The translations under genes were made by a program, and so were the position numbers. Positions 10,247 to 20,861 of a stretch of 64,000 nt of DNA are shown piece after piece (position 1 is the stretch's first letter; each line of letters opens with the position of its first letter). A model generated the notes under the pieces. That model made no database searches. It saw only the letters and a list, made by a program, of their open reading frames with translations, and was not told where the DNA came from. The DNA is from Pseudomonas mucidolens (lineage in GTDB: Bacteria > Pseudomonadota > Gammaproteobacteria > Pseudomonadales > Pseudomonadaceae), in the NCBI RefSeq assembly GCF_900106045.1, contig NZ_LT629802.1:1488001-1552000 (forward strand). Reading direction: 5' to 3'.

Positions 10247-11233
10247 ATGTCGACACCTCTGGAAGATGCCAAAAATGTCGCAGGATACTCGAATGCCTTC
10301 GCCGTTCTGCCCACCGAAGTGGTGCATATGAATTCAGTGCGCAAAGGCAAACCGGTATTTTGGATACATGCTGCGGCGGGCGGGAGTTCGATCGGTCAAT
10401 ATCAACCCATGGCGGACGTTAGCCAACGACCGTTTTTCGCGATCAAACCACCGCTGATCGACATCAATCATTACTGGCTGCAAGGCCTGGAGGCGCGGGC
10501 CGCTTATTACGTCGCGCTGATAAAGTCCGTCGAGCCTGAAGGCCCCTTTGACCTGGGTGGTTATTCGATGGGCAGCACAATGGTGTATGAGGTGGCGAGA
10601 CAGCTGGAGGGCGCAGGGAACCCGGTGCGATCTTTGATCCTCATCGATCCCACGGATATGGAATACGTCAAGCAATGGGCGGCCATGCGTAACCTGCCGG
10701 ATGTCGGGAAAAAAAACCTGTTTTTAATGTCGATGAACTTTGCGCTGACTTCACAAAGATTCAATCAGAACAAACCCGATCAGATCGCGACGCTCGATCC
10801 GCTGGTGCATCGCAATCTGTTATCAGACACGACTTCCCTCGATGACTGGCTCGAAGAAATCGTCTTGCTCGGGCGTCAACGTGGTTTGCGACTGGGTAAA
10901 GATCAGTTCAAGTTAAGGGCCTTGCAAGATTACCAACTGCTCGAAAGCCTGATAGCGCATGGATATTCTCGACGCTTTAAACCCGGCAAGGAAATGCGGG
11001 GCTACGTGTTTATCAATGGCAGCGGGAACATGCACGGCACCAGCGCTCCTTACATACTGATGGACGATGAGATGGGTGCGGCGCTGGAGCGTGGCTACAA
11101 CGCCGAATGGTTGGACGCATGCTCATCCTTCACGCAGATCGCATTGTCTTCCACGACGCATTTCATGCCGCTGCAAGAGGCCGATACATTGAAGCCCTGT
11201 GTGGATGTGTGCAGGGAGCTGTATGCGCGCTGA
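10247..11233 (+). CDS. Stand-alone alpha/beta-hydrolase thioesterase of the polyketide cluster
   Basis: 328-residue thioesterase of the PF00975 type, expected to release the finished chain from the last ACP of the preceding synthase, by hydrolysis or cyclisation. The oxyanion region WIHAAAGG is near residue 38, the nucleophile elbow GYSMGS near 103, an acidic residue lies in LILIDPTD, and a late His sits in SSTTHFMPL near the C-terminus. The start is the ATG preceded by TGAGGA; it lies 94 bases after the PKS stop on the same strand, so the two are probably co-transcribed. Terminal thioesterases are usually fused to the last PKS module; here it is a separate protein. An editing (type II) role cannot be excluded, although at 328 aa it is longer than the roughly 250 aa usual for type II enzymes. 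Confidence 0.88.
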   Translation: MSTPLEDAKNVAGYSNAFAVLPTEVVHMNSVRKGKPVFWIHAAAGGSSIGQYQPMADVSQRPFFAIKPPLIDINHYWLQGLEARAAYYVALIKSVEPEGPFDLGGYSMGSTMVYEVARQLEGAGNPVRSLILIDPTDMEYVKQWAAMRNLPDVGKKNLFLMSMNFALTSQRFNQNKPDQIATLDPLVHRNLLSDTTSLDDWLEEIVLLGRQRGLRLGKDQFKLRALQDYQLLESLIAHGYSRRFKPGKEMRGYVFINGSGNMHGTSAPYILMDDEMGAALERGYNAEWLDACSSFTQIALSSTTHFMPLQEADTLKPCVDVCRELYAR

Positions 11234-11353
11234 TGTCTGGTCAAGGGGGTGCGGTTTTTGCATCATGTTGTAGCGGCAGATGTGCCAACTCGCCACATGC
11301 TATCAATCAGTAGTCATGCCGCCATTGCGCTCTGCCCACCCTTGTGGCGGGTT

Positions 11354-12103
11354 TTAACCCCCCGGCAGCGCCAACTGCGGATTCACGAAGTCAAACGCCG
11401 CCAACTGGAATCCGTGCTCATCCACCTGCAACGCCCAGCCCTGTTTGTCCCAATCCCCTAGCACAATCCGCTTGGCGGCCTGGTCACCAATCTGTAATTT
11501 ATGGATCGCCGGGCGGTGGGTGTGGCCGTGGACCAGCGTGCTCACGCCGAATTGCTGCATCACGCGCGGTACTTCCTCGGGCGTGACATCAACAATATCG
11601 TTGGCCTTCATCCGCGTTTGCGCACGGCTTTCGCTACGCAGCTTGCGCGCCAGCTTGTGGCGACTGCGCAAGGGCAGATGACGCAGGATAAACAGCACGA
11701 GCGGGTTACGCAGGATGCGCCGCAGCTTCATATAGCCGAGGTCGCGGGTACACAGGCTGTCGCCGTGCATCAACAGCACCGGCTCGCCATAAAACTGCAC
11801 GACACTCGGGTCCTTTAGCAAGGTGGCGCCCGCCGCTTTGCAGAACGCCTTGCCGATCAGGAAGTCACGGTTGCCATGCATGATGAAAATCTGGGTGCCA
11901 CTGTCGCTCAGCGCACGCAGCGCCGCGCAAATGTCACGCTGGAAGGGCGTCATCCCATCGTCGCCAATCCAGGCTTCAAAGAAGTCCCCGAGAATGTACA
12001 ACGCCTGGGCGCAACGGGCGCGACCGTTGAGCAAATCCAGAAACGCCCGGGTGATATCCGGGCGCTCCTTTTCCAGATGCAAATCTGAAATCAGCAGTAT
12101 CAC
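11354..12103 (-). CDS. lpxH: UDP-2,3-diacylglucosamine diphosphatase LpxH
   Basis: Peripheral membrane metallophosphoesterase of lipid A synthesis that cleaves UDP-2,3-diacylglucosamine to lipid X and UMP. All calcineurin-like motifs are visible in 249 aa: DLH (D7, H9), GDFFEAW (D40), GNRD (78-80), HGDS (H113) and HGHTH (192-196). The start is GTG; its GTGA overlaps the stop codon of ppiB by 4 bases, so translation of the two is probably coupled. This position next to ppiB, glnS and cysS is common in Pseudomonas. It marks the chromosomal core flank of the polyketide genes. Confidence 0.96.
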   Translation of the reverse strand: MILLISDLHLEKERPDITRAFLDLLNGRARCAQALYILGDFFEAWIGDDGMTPFQRDICAALRALSDSGTQIFIMHGNRDFLIGKAFCKAAGATLLKDPSVVQFYGEPVLLMHGDSLCTRDLGYMKLRRILRNPLVLFILRHLPLRSRHKLARKLRSESRAQTRMKANDIVDVTPEEVPRVMQQFGVSTLVHGHTHRPAIHKLQIGDQAAKRIVLGDWDKQGWALQVDEHGFQLAAFDFVNPQLALPGG

Positions 12104-12603
12104 CCAACGATCTCGGCTTTCTCGACGATCACGTCTTCTACCGGAACGTCCTGGTGACCGGCCTTGCCAGTGGTCTGCACGGCCTTGATCTTGTCGACGA
12201 TGTCAGTGCCTTCGGTGACTTTACCGAACACCGCGTAGCCCCAACCCTGCACGTTCTTGCCGCTGTGGTTGAGGAAAGCGTTGTCGGCGACGTTGATGAA
12301 GAACTGCGCGGAGGCCGAATGCGGCTCCATGGTACGGGTCATGGCGACGGTGTATTTGTCGTTGGAGAGACCGTTGTCCGCTTCGTTCTGGATGCTTGGG
12401 CGCTTGTCTTTCTTTTCTTTCATGCCTGGCTCGAAACCGCCGCCCTGGATCATGAAGTTACTGATAACACGGTGAAAAACGGTGTTTTCGTAGTGGCCGG
12501 CCTTCACGTACTCGATGAAGTTGGCGACGGTGATCGGCGCTTTCTCGGCGTTCAGCTCGATGACGATGTCACCGTGGTTGGTGGTCAGTTTGACTTGAGT
12601 CAT
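12100..12603 (-). CDS. ppiB: Cytoplasmic peptidyl-prolyl cis-trans isomerase B (cyclophilin)
   Basis: 167-residue single-domain cyclophilin without a signal peptide, so the cytoplasmic PpiB type. Family motifs are [13 protein letters not shown] (residues 44-56, with the catalytic Arg), FFIN near 105 and the VFGKV segment near 130. It catalyses Xaa-Pro isomerisation during folding. The ATG at 12603 is chosen because the product then begins MTQVKLTTN, like other Pseudomonas PpiB proteins. The gene is divergent from glnS (250 bp apart) and overlaps lpxH downstream by 4 bases. Confidence 0.96.
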   Translation of the reverse strand: MTQVKLTTNHGDIVIELNAEKAPITVANFIEYVKAGHYENTVFHRVISNFMIQGGGFEPGMKEKKDKRPSIQNEADNGLSNDKYTVAMTRTMEPHSASAQFFINVADNAFLNHSGKNVQGWGYAVFGKVTEGTDIVDKIKAVQTTGKAGHQDVPVEDVIVEKAEIVG

Positions 12604-12852
12604 GTTCACTACTCTTTTCAGGGAATTCGTGGGTTCGGGCGCCGTGGCGCCTTACCGGTTTGGCAAAACGGCAGCCAAGACTGCGCAGTTTAACGTGCCC
12701 GGCAGGAATTTCGAGGCGGTTTTTTACCGTCGGTGCGTTAAATGCACCTGTTTTGTGCCATGCCCTGTCAGCGGCTTGACAGCATCAGCTATGATAACGC
12801 CTTTGTTTTATCTGGCCTGACCCGGCCACGAACCTGTCTGTTCAAGGATCCT

Positions 12853-14553
<1,701 letters not shown>

Positions 14554-14574
14554 TCAAGTCTTAAGGGAAACATC

Positions 14575-15957
14575 GTGCTAACGATCTACAACACGCTCAG
14601 TAAGACCAAAGAAGTCTTCACGCCGCTGGATGGCAACAAGGTGCGCATGTACGTGTGCGGCATGACCGTGTACGACTACTGCCACATCGGCCACGGCCGC
14701 AGCATGGTTGCCTTTGACCTGGTGACCCGCTGGTTGCGTTTCAGCGGCTACGATTTGACGTACGTGCGCAACATCACCGACATCGACGACAAGATCATCA
14801 ATCGTGCCAATGAAAACGGCGAGTCGTTCGACGCGCTGACCGAACGCATGATTGCGGCCATGCACGAGGACGAGGCGCGGCTCAACATCCTCAAGCCGGA
14901 CATGGAGCCGCGTGCCACGGACCACATCCCTGGCATGCACGCGATGATCCAGACCTTGATCGACAAGGGTTACGCCTACGCCCCGGGCAACGGCGACGTG
15001 TACTACCGCGTCGCCAAGTTCATGGGCTACGGCAAATTGTCGCGCAAGAAAATCGAAGACCTGCGGATCGGCGCACGCATTGAAGTCGACGAAGCCAAGC
15101 AGGATCCGCTGGACTTCGTGCTGTGGAAAGGCACCAAGCCTGGCGAACCGAGCTGGGAATCGCCATGGGGCGCCGGTCGTCCGGGCTGGCACATCGAATG
15201 CTCGGTGATGTCCACTTGCTGCCTGGGCGAGACTTTCGACATTCATGGCGGCGGCAGCGACCTCGAGTTTCCGCACCACGAGAACGAAATCGCGCAAAGC
15301 GAAGCCGCCACCGGCAAGACCTACGCCAACGCGTGGATGCATTGCGGCATGATTCGCATCAATGGCGAGAAGATGTCCAAGTCCTTGAACAACTTCTTCA
15401 CCATCCGCGACGTGCTGGAAAAGTATCACCCGGAAGTTGTGCGTTACTTGCTGGTGTCGAGCCATTATCGCAGCGCCATCAACTACTCGGAAGACAACCT
15501 CAAGGACGCCAAGGGCGCCCTGGAGCGTTTCTACCATGCGTTGAAAGGCTTGCCTGCCGTGGCGCCTGCCGGTGGCGAAGGGTTCGTGGCACGGTTTACC
15601 GAAGTCATGAACGACGACTTCGGCACCCCGGAAGCGTGCGCGGTCCTGTTCGAAATGGTGCGCGAGATCAACCGCCTGCGTGAGAGCGATCTCGACGCAG
15701 CGGCGGGGTTGGCTGCGCGTCTCAAGGAGCTGGCAAGCGTGTTGGGCGTCCTGCAAATGGAAGCCGATGACTTCCTGCAAGCAGGCGCCGAAGGACGTGT
15801 GGATGCAGCCGAGGTCGACGCACTGATCCAGGCCCGCCTGAATGCCCGTGCCAACAAGGACTGGGCAGAATCCGACCGCATCCGTGACCAACTCACCGCT
15901 ATGGGCGTGGTGTTGGAAGACGGCAAGGGCGGGACGACGTGGCGGTTGGCTGACTGA
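14575..15957 (+). CDS. cysS: Cysteinyl-tRNA synthetase
   Basis: 460-residue monomeric class I synthetase that attaches cysteine to tRNA-Cys. Visible motifs: zinc ligand Cys28 in CGMTVYD, HIGH at 37-40, the ECSVMS and [14 protein letters not shown] zinc/cysteine-binding regions near 208-240, and EKMSKSLNN near 265. The start is GTG with AAGGGA six to seven bases upstream. Transcription is expected to end at the hairpin whose two halves are now at 15986-15993 and 16210-16217. Confidence 0.97.
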   Translation: MLTIYNTLSKTKEVFTPLDGNKVRMYVCGMTVYDYCHIGHGRSMVAFDLVTRWLRFSGYDLTYVRNITDIDDKIINRANENGESFDALTERMIAAMHEDEARLNILKPDMEPRATDHIPGMHAMIQTLIDKGYAYAPGNGDVYYRVAKFMGYGKLSRKKIEDLRIGARIEVDEAKQDPLDFVLWKGTKPGEPSWESPWGAGRPGWHIECSVMSTCCLGETFDIHGGGSDLEFPHHENEIAQSEAATGKTYANAWMHCGMIRINGEKMSKSLNNFFTIRDVLEKYHPEVVRYLLVSSHYRSAINYSEDNLKDAKGALERFYHALKGLPAVAPAGGEGFVARFTEVMNDDFGTPEACAVLFEMVREINRLRESDLDAAAGLAARLKELASVLGVLQMEADDFLQAGAEGRVDAAEVDALIQARLNARANKDWAESDRIRDQLTAMGVVLEDGKGGTTWRLAD

Positions 15958-16002
15958 CGGTTGCTGGCGGTACGCTGAATAAAAACGCCCCGACTGGTTC
16001 GG

Positions 16003-16204
16003 TAATGCCGTTCAGTTAAGGCTGTGGCGAGGGGGCTTGTCCCCCGTTGGGCTGCGCAGCAGCCCCAAAAAAAGCCTCCTCCGTGCTTCAGTCCAAACTG
16101 GGGTGACAGGTTTGGGGGCTGCTGCGCAGCCCAACGGGGGACAAGCCCCCTCGCCACAAAAGCGGTATCAGGCGCTTCATTTGCTTGACTGAACGGCATT
16201 ACGG
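16003..16204. mobile_element. MITE-like element of about 200 bp carrying a REPIN
   Basis: The ends form an 18-bp inverted repeat with one mismatch (16003-16020 and 16184-16201, tip TAATGCCGTTCAGT). Inside are two perfectly complementary 43-bp arms (16024-16066 and 16115-16157), each beginning with a GTGGCGAGGGGGCTTG-type P. fluorescens REP sequence. CTGGTTCGG occurs directly at both borders (15994-16002 and 16205-16213), as expected of a target duplication of up to 9 bp. The CGG at the right edge leaves the exact border ambiguous by three bases. There is no coding capacity. Size and structure resemble the roughly 200-bp repeat family described in P. fluorescens SBW25 (recalled, not checked). 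Confidence 0.85.
16024..16157. repeat. REPIN: two 43-bp perfectly inverted REP arms
   Basis: The arms 16024-16066 and 16115-16157 are perfect reverse complements separated by a 48-bp loop. Each arm contains its own GGGGGCTTGTCCCCC and GGGCTGCGCAGCAGCCC palindromes. Such doublets are mobilised in trans by RAYT transposases. Confidence 0.85.
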
Positions 16205-16221
16205 CTGGTTCGGGGCGTTTT

Positions 16222-17535
16222 TTATTCGCCGTCGGCCAGGTCGAGGCGGGTGATGTGGCCGTCGGGGTACCTGACTTCGGTCAGCAAGCCGCGTGTGTCA
16301 TAACGGTAGACGGTAACGCTGCCGTCAGGCTCGGTTTTGCGCGTGATATCGCCCTGCCTGTTGCGCAGGTAGGTCCAGACCGCGTGGCCGCGACGTACGA
16401 GGTGCAGGAACCCGTTGGCGTACTCGTAGGAAATAGGCTCGTCTTCGCCAGGAAACAGCCATATTAGTCGCCCGGCCTGGTCATACTGATAGGCCGTCAC
16501 CGCCCCCAGCGGATCCTGCTCGACCGTCAACCGACCCTTTTCGTCGTATGACATGAAGTGCTGCGCACCGTGCGCATCGATCCGTTGTACCAGTCGCGCC
16601 CGCGAGTCATGCACATAGACGTGCTGGCTGCCATCGGCGCGGGACAGCGTGACACCGCCGCGATCATCCCAGGCGTAGCGCGTGTCCATCTGCGAACAGC
16701 TCGCCCAATGCCGGACACATCGCGCAGCCTTGCCAGCGCGTTGCCACGCCCAGAAGAAACTCGCGCCAGCGGCTGACGAGCGTTGCAATATCACCTGCTG
16801 CGCATCGTAGCGATAGCGCTCGCTTTCGCCTGCGGCATTGGTCGTCTCAACCAGCCGTTGGTGTGCGTCGTAACGGTAGGAAACGAGGGTGTGCTGAGTA
16901 ATCCAGGCGTCGGTCAGCAGGCTTTGCGCGTCGAATGTCTGATAGTCGACGGCGACGATATGTGTTTGTTCGTAGCGCAACAGCAAGGCGCGGCCCGCCT
17001 GGTTAGACAGGCGCTGGATACGTGCCGAAGCATCGCGGCTGATGTGCAGGCGGTTGTCATACGCATCGCTGATCGACGTCAGTAGGGTGTCGCGAAAGTG
17101 ATAGCGGCGCGCAGCCTGAGCCACGATCAGTTCATCCGGCGAAGCGCCCAGACAGATCGTCGCTTCGGCCAGGCTGTTACTGATGACCGGCCGCGCAACG
17201 CTGGGCAGCGCAAAGGTGCTGCTGCGGTTTTCGTGATCGGTCCACACCACCGAATCCCCCACCACCGCCAGCCGATGGGCCAGGGAGTGGCGCCAACCGA
17301 AACCCACGCCGCAATCCAGGTCAACCGCACTGCTGCGATACACCCGTTTCCAGGCAAACGGCAAGATCCCGGGCAACTCACCTTCGGTAAGCATCAACAG
17401 TGCTTCGCCGGTCACCATCGACACCCGGCAACCGTCAGTGACGGTCTGCTCGGCGCTGGTAATGGCCTCGCCATTCGGGTTTTTCGACACGCACGGCGAA
17501 TCATCAATCGAATCGCTAAACGCAAAGTCATCCAT
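16222..17535 (-). pseudogene. Truncated RHS/YD-repeat protein (N-terminal part only)
   Basis: 437 residues. The N-terminus (about 20-125) matches the DUF6531-type start of Rhs proteins (MVTGEALLMLTEGELPG, then WKRVYRSS). It is followed by degenerate YD repeats such as YRYDAHQRLVETTN, YAWDDRG, MSYDEKGRL, YQYDQAGRL and YRYDTRGLL. Full-length Rhs toxins run well past 1,000 residues with a beta-cocoon core, a PxxxxDPxGL autoproteolysis site and a toxic tip; all of these are missing. The frame stops in the T-run of the cysS terminator, which suggests a rearrangement cut the gene there. No signal peptide or PAAR domain is seen. It could be a short expressed orphan, but a remnant is more likely. Confidence 0.7.
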
Positions 17536-17709
17536 GACGTTCTCTGCAAGATACGGGTATTGCAGTCTGCACCGCTAAAAGACCGGCCGCCGCCGTGTGC
17601 CGGAAAATCAGAAGCAGCTTACGGCGAGCGGGGACTTTTTTGTTCTGCAGCGCCGTGCATAACTACATGGAGCAGCGATCAAGCCTAAGGAAAAAACGCC
17701 TAGTTGCAG

Positions 17710-19539
17710 CTATGTAGTCTCGCGTAATCGCTTGTACAGGGTGTTGCGACTCACGCCCAACTCCCGTGCCAAATGCGAGATATTGCCACCGACCGCCTCC
17801 AGTCTTTGATTCAGGTCTTGAAGCTCTTCTGGCGTCTCGTGGTGCACGCGGGGTTGCGGTGGGCGTTGTCCCAGGTCGATGAAAAAATCATCCGGCAAAT
17901 GCTCCGCACGAATCGGCTGCTCTTCGGCCATGGCCAGGGCGACCTGCATCACGCTGCTGACCTGCCGCAAGTTGCCCGGCCACGGATGCTGCTCAAACAA
18001 CGCCAACACTTCGGCGCTGAGTCCGGCCCATTGCGTGGGATCGCGATGCTGTTGCCAGAGCTGCTTGAACAATGCCTGCTTGTCGCTGCGCTCGCGTAAA
18101 GGTGGCAGCTCCAGGGTCAGGCCGCCGATGCGGTAGTACAAATCCTCACGGAAGCGTCCGATCTGTACTTGTTCGCGCAACGAACGGTTGGTGGCCGAGA
18201 TGATGCGCAGGTCCACTGCAAACAATTCGCTGCTGCCCACCGGTTGCACGCAACGCTCCTGCAATACGCGCAACAGCCGAGCCTGGGTGGGCAAAGGCAT
18301 GTCGCCGATTTCGTCAAGAAACAGCGTGCCCTTGTCGGCCTTGCGGATCAGGCCGATGCTGCCTTTCTGATTGGCGCCGGTGAAGGCGCCTTTTTCGTAG
18401 CCAAACAACTCCGATTCCACCAGTTCTGCGGGAATGGCCGCGCAGTTGACGGCGATAAATGCTTGTTGGCTGCGGGAACTGGCCTGGTGCAGGGCTTTGA
18501 CGAAAACTTCCTTGCCTACTCCAGTTTCACCGTGGATCAGCAACGGGATGTCTTTTTCCAGCAACCGCTCGGCCTGGCGCACGGCTTTTTCCACGCGGCT
18601 GTCGCCAAAATGCAGGGTGTTGAGGTTGATGGCTGCGGGGGCGGCAGGTGTTGGTTGCGCAAAGACCCGCGCCTGGATCGGTGTTTGTTTAGGCCGTTTC
18701 AACAAACATTGAAAGCGATTGCGCCCAGCGGCCTGCAGTGCGAACGGCAAACCTTCGGGTTGATTGAGCAGTTCCAGCAACGACACTTTGAACAAACTGT
18801 CGATCATCACCCGCGACAGGCTGATGCCCAGCAAATTATCGGCGCGTCGGTTGGCCGATAACACCTGGCCGCTTTCATCGAAGATCAGCAGGCCAGCCCA
18901 TTGGCTGTCGAGGTTGTTCAGCCCGGTATTGAAGGTCAGTTGGAAATGCTCGCCGCCAAACAGGTTGAGAATCAGCCGGTTTTCCACGGTCTGGCTCATC
19001 ATCTTGACCATGCCCAAGGTATGGGAGGGCGGCAGATAGCTGTCGCTGGACACATCCAGCACGGCGATGATTTCGCGGTGGGCATCAACGATCGGTGCCG
19101 CCGACCCGGTCATGAAGCGGTTGGCCTTGAGGAAGTGTTCATCGTGTTCGATATGCACCGCCTGCGCGCAAGCCAGGGCGGTGCCGATGGCGTTGGTGCC
19201 GGTCGAGCGCTCCAGCCAGCTGGCCCCGGCGCTGAAACCCCGGGCCAGCTTTGGCTCGATAAACCGCTGGGTGCCCCAGGAGGTCAAGACCTGGCCCTGA
19301 TGATCGGCCAACATGATCAGGCAATTGGAGTTGCTGAGGATGTTCTCGTAATAGGGCAGGACTTCCTGGTGAGTGGTCTGCACCAGGGAGTGGTGGCGCT
19401 CCAGCAGCTGGCTGATGCCGTCGGCGGGCAGTTGATCGAAGCTGGGCGTGCTCTGGTGATCCAGGCCGAAGGCGCGGCAGCGGCGCCAGGAGTCCTGGAT
19501 GATGGTGTCGTGCGCCAGCAGGGGAGCGGGTGCGGCCAT
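17710..19539 (-). CDS. Sigma-54-dependent transcriptional activator (AcoR-like: GAF, AAA+, Fis HTH)
   Basis: 609 residues. An N-terminal GAF-type sensor region (about 60-200, containing STGTNAIGTALA as in AcoR) is followed by a PAS-like segment (about 215-270). The sigma-54 AAA+ domain (about 315-545) has Walker A GETGVGKE, the sigma-54 contact loop GAFTGA, Walker B GTLFLDEIGDM and FREDLYYR. A Fis-type helix-turn-helix ends the protein (GNISHLARELGVSRNTLYKRL). It is divergent from the glycerol importer operon, which has a -24/-12 promoter and repeated TGTTCA sites, so it most likely activates that operon. Its ribosome-binding site (AGAAGG) is preceded at once by an A-rich AACAACAATAA motif typical of Crc/Hfq repression. 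The inducer is unknown. Confidence 0.92.
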   Translation of the reverse strand: MAAPAPLLAHDTIIQDSWRRCRAFGLDHQSTPSFDQLPADGISQLLERHHSLVQTTHQEVLPYYENILSNSNCLIMLADHQGQVLTSWGTQRFIEPKLARGFSAGASWLERSTGTNAIGTALACAQAVHIEHDEHFLKANRFMTGSAAPIVDAHREIIAVLDVSSDSYLPPSHTLGMVKMMSQTVENRLILNLFGGEHFQLTFNTGLNNLDSQWAGLLIFDESGQVLSANRRADNLLGISLSRVMIDSLFKVSLLELLNQPEGLPFALQAAGRNRFQCLLKRPKQTPIQARVFAQPTPAAPAAINLNTLHFGDSRVEKAVRQAERLLEKDIPLLIHGETGVGKEVFVKALHQASSRSQQAFIAVNCAAIPAELVESELFGYEKGAFTGANQKGSIGLIRKADKGTLFLDEIGDMPLPTQARLLRVLQERCVQPVGSSELFAVDLRIISATNRSLREQVQIGRFREDLYYRIGGLTLELPPLRERSDKQALFKQLWQQHRDPTQWAGLSAEVLALFEQHPWPGNLRQVSSVMQVALAMAEEQPIRAEHLPDDFFIDLGQRPPQPRVHHETPEELQDLNQRLEAVGGNISHLARELGVSRNTLYKRLRETT

Positions 19540-19553
19540 GGCAGGGACCTTCT

Positions 19554-19564
19554 TTATTGTTGTT
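19554..19564 (-). promoter_or_regulatory. Crc/Hfq-type A-rich motif before the activator gene
   Basis: Read on the minus strand this is AACAACAATAA, matching AANAANAA, and it abuts the AGAAGG ribosome-binding site of the activator whose ATG is at 19539. Hfq with Crc represses translation at such motifs in Pseudomonas. Confidence 0.6.
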
Positions 19565-19583
19565 TTTATGGCTCATTCAGTGT

Positions 19584-19662
19584 TGTTCAAAACTGTTCAT
19601 TGTCAAGCCCCTGGCTGTTCAATTGTTCAGTTGTGAATGTTCATTTCTGTTCAGAGGTGAAC
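19584..19662 (+). promoter_or_regulatory. TGTTCA repeat array, probable enhancer for the sigma-54 activator
   Basis: Exact TGTTCA hexamers start at 19584, 19594, 19616, 19624, 19638 and 19648, followed by an inverted TGAAC at 19658. Several intervals are 10 bp (one helical turn). The array lies 45-120 bp upstream of the -24/-12 promoter, the usual place for enhancer sites of bacterial enhancer-binding proteins. Confidence 0.7.
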
Positions 19663-19706
19663 GTGGCTTTTTAGCAATGCACTGATAAGTAAGGGGTTGT
19701 TGTTTT

Positions 19707-19722
19707 TGGCATGAAACTCGCT
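19707..19722 (+). promoter_or_regulatory. Sigma-54 (-24/-12) promoter of the glycerol importer operon
   Basis: TGGCATGAAACTCGCT matches TGGCAC-N5-TTGCA with the GG and GC doublets correctly spaced. It lies 45 bp upstream of the first operon ATG (19767) and beside a sigma-54 activator gene. The start of transcription is expected near 19734. Confidence 0.75.
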
Positions 19723-19746
19723 CTGAACTCTGGACAGAACCATTCC

Positions 19747-19754
19747 AATAATAA
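19747..19754 (+). promoter_or_regulatory. Crc/Hfq-type motif AATAATAA before the first importer gene
   Basis: AATAATAA fits AANAANAA and directly precedes the AAAGGG ribosome-binding site of the ATPase gene starting at 19767. Confidence 0.55.
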
Positions 19755-19766
19755 AAAGGGCGTGTC

Positions 19767-20861
19767 ATGTCATTGACCCTGGAACATGTCTCCCGCGTCA
19801 TCGAAGGCCAGACCTGGATCGATGATGCCAATCTGAGCTTTGAAGCCGGATCCTTCAACGTTTTGCTGGGGCGCACGCTGTCCGGCAAGACCAGCCTGAT
19901 GCGCTTGATGGCTGGCCTGGACAAGCCCGACAGCGGGCGCATCCTGATGAACGGTGTCGACGTCACCCACAAGCCGGTGCGCCTGCGCAACGTGTCGATG
20001 GTTTACCAGCAGTTCATCAACTACCCGACCATGACCGTGTTCGAAAACATTGCCTCGCCATTGCGTCAGGCGGGTGTGTCCAATGAGCAGATCCAGCACA
20101 AGGTGCTGGAAACCGCGAAGATGCTGCGCATCGAGAAATTCCTGCAACGCCATCCCTTGGAACTGTCCGGCGGTCAGCAACAGCGTACGGCCATGGCGCG
20201 CGCGCTGGTCAAGGATGCCGAACTGATTCTGTTCGACGAACCGTTGGTGAACCTGGACTACAAGCTGCGGGAAGAACTGCGTCAGGAAATGCGTGAGCTG
20301 TTCAAGGCGCGCCACACCATCGCCATCTATGCCACCACCGAGCCCAACGAAGCCCTGGCGCTGGGTGGGACCACGACGATTCTTCACGAAGGCCGGGTGA
20401 TCCAGAGCGGCAAGGCCGCCGAGGTCTATCATCAACCGCAAACGGTGCTGGCGGCCGAGCTGTTTTCCGAGCCGCCAATCAACCTGATGCCGGGGCGCAT
20501 CAGCGGCAATGAAGTGAGTTTCGTCAACGATATTCACTTCCCCCTGAATGTTGATCTGCGGCCCATCGGTGAAGGCGAGTTTCGTTTTGGCGTGCGCCCC
20601 AGCCATATCAGCCTGGTGCCCAGCAACGACGACGATCTGGAATTGGCGGTGACGGTCGAAGTCGCGGAGATCAGCGGTTCGGAAACGTTCCTGCATGTGC
20701 GCAGCGAACATTTCCTGCTGGTTCTGCACCTGCCGGGGGTCCATGAATACGACGTGGACGCGCCCATCCGCATCTATATCCCCACCCATAAACTGTTTGT
20801 GTTTGATGGCCAGGGACGTTTGCTCCAGGCCCCCGGACGGCGTGTCGCGAGGATTGCCTGA
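19767..20861 (+). CDS. glpS: Glycerol-type ABC importer ATPase 1 (GlpS-like), lacks the H-loop histidine
   Basis: 364-residue carbohydrate-importer ATPase of the MalK/UgpC class with a C-terminal TOBE-like domain (about 235-355). The nucleotide-binding domain has an unusual Walker A (GRTLSGKTS, residues 35-43), Q-loop YQQF, a perfect signature LSGGQQQR and Walker B LILFDEPL. The switch segment reads YATTEPNEA, so the conserved H-loop His is replaced by Thr. It is first gene of an operon with a second ATPase, two permeases, a small DUF2160 protein and a binding protein, the same order as glpSTPQUV, the Rhizobium leguminosarum glycerol importer. The substrate assignment rests on that gene order, including DUF2160. 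Its TGA overlaps the next ATG by one base. Confidence 0.85.
   Translation: MSLTLEHVSRVIEGQTWIDDANLSFEAGSFNVLLGRTLSGKTSLMRLMAGLDKPDSGRILMNGVDVTHKPVRLRNVSMVYQQFINYPTMTVFENIASPLRQAGVSNEQIQHKVLETAKMLRIEKFLQRHPLELSGGQQQRTAMARALVKDAELILFDEPLVNLDYKLREELRQEMRELFKARHTIAIYATTEPNEALALGGTTTILHEGRVIQSGKAAEVYHQPQTVLAAELFSEPPINLMPGRISGNEVSFVNDIHFPLNVDLRPIGEGEFRFGVRPSHISLVPSNDDDLELAVTVEVAEISGSETFLHVRSEHFLLVLHLPGVHEYDVDAPIRIYIPTHKLFVFDGQGRLLQAPGRRVARIA

Larger units (their letters stand above)
15981..16224. terminator. cysS/rhs bidirectional terminator, split by an inserted palindromic element
   Basis: The left half CGCCCCGA (15986-15993, preceded by five A) and the right half TCGGGGCG (16210-16217, followed by seven T) are exact reverse complements, as in a rho-independent terminator. 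They are now about 215 bases apart. Removing bases 16003-16213 joins them around the loop CTGGT and gives exactly the stem-loop found after aceA (45642-45662, read on the minus strand). Confidence 0.8.

Noticed and set aside
11234..11353. Possible terminator after the thioesterase gene (CCCACC...GGCGGGTTTT near 11336-11356)
   Set aside because: The stem has a mismatch and only six pairs; too weak to list as a feature.
12766..12781. Short inverted repeat TGTCA/TGACA between ppiB and glnS
   Set aside because: Five-base arms with a six-base spacer are expected by chance; no regulator can be proposed.
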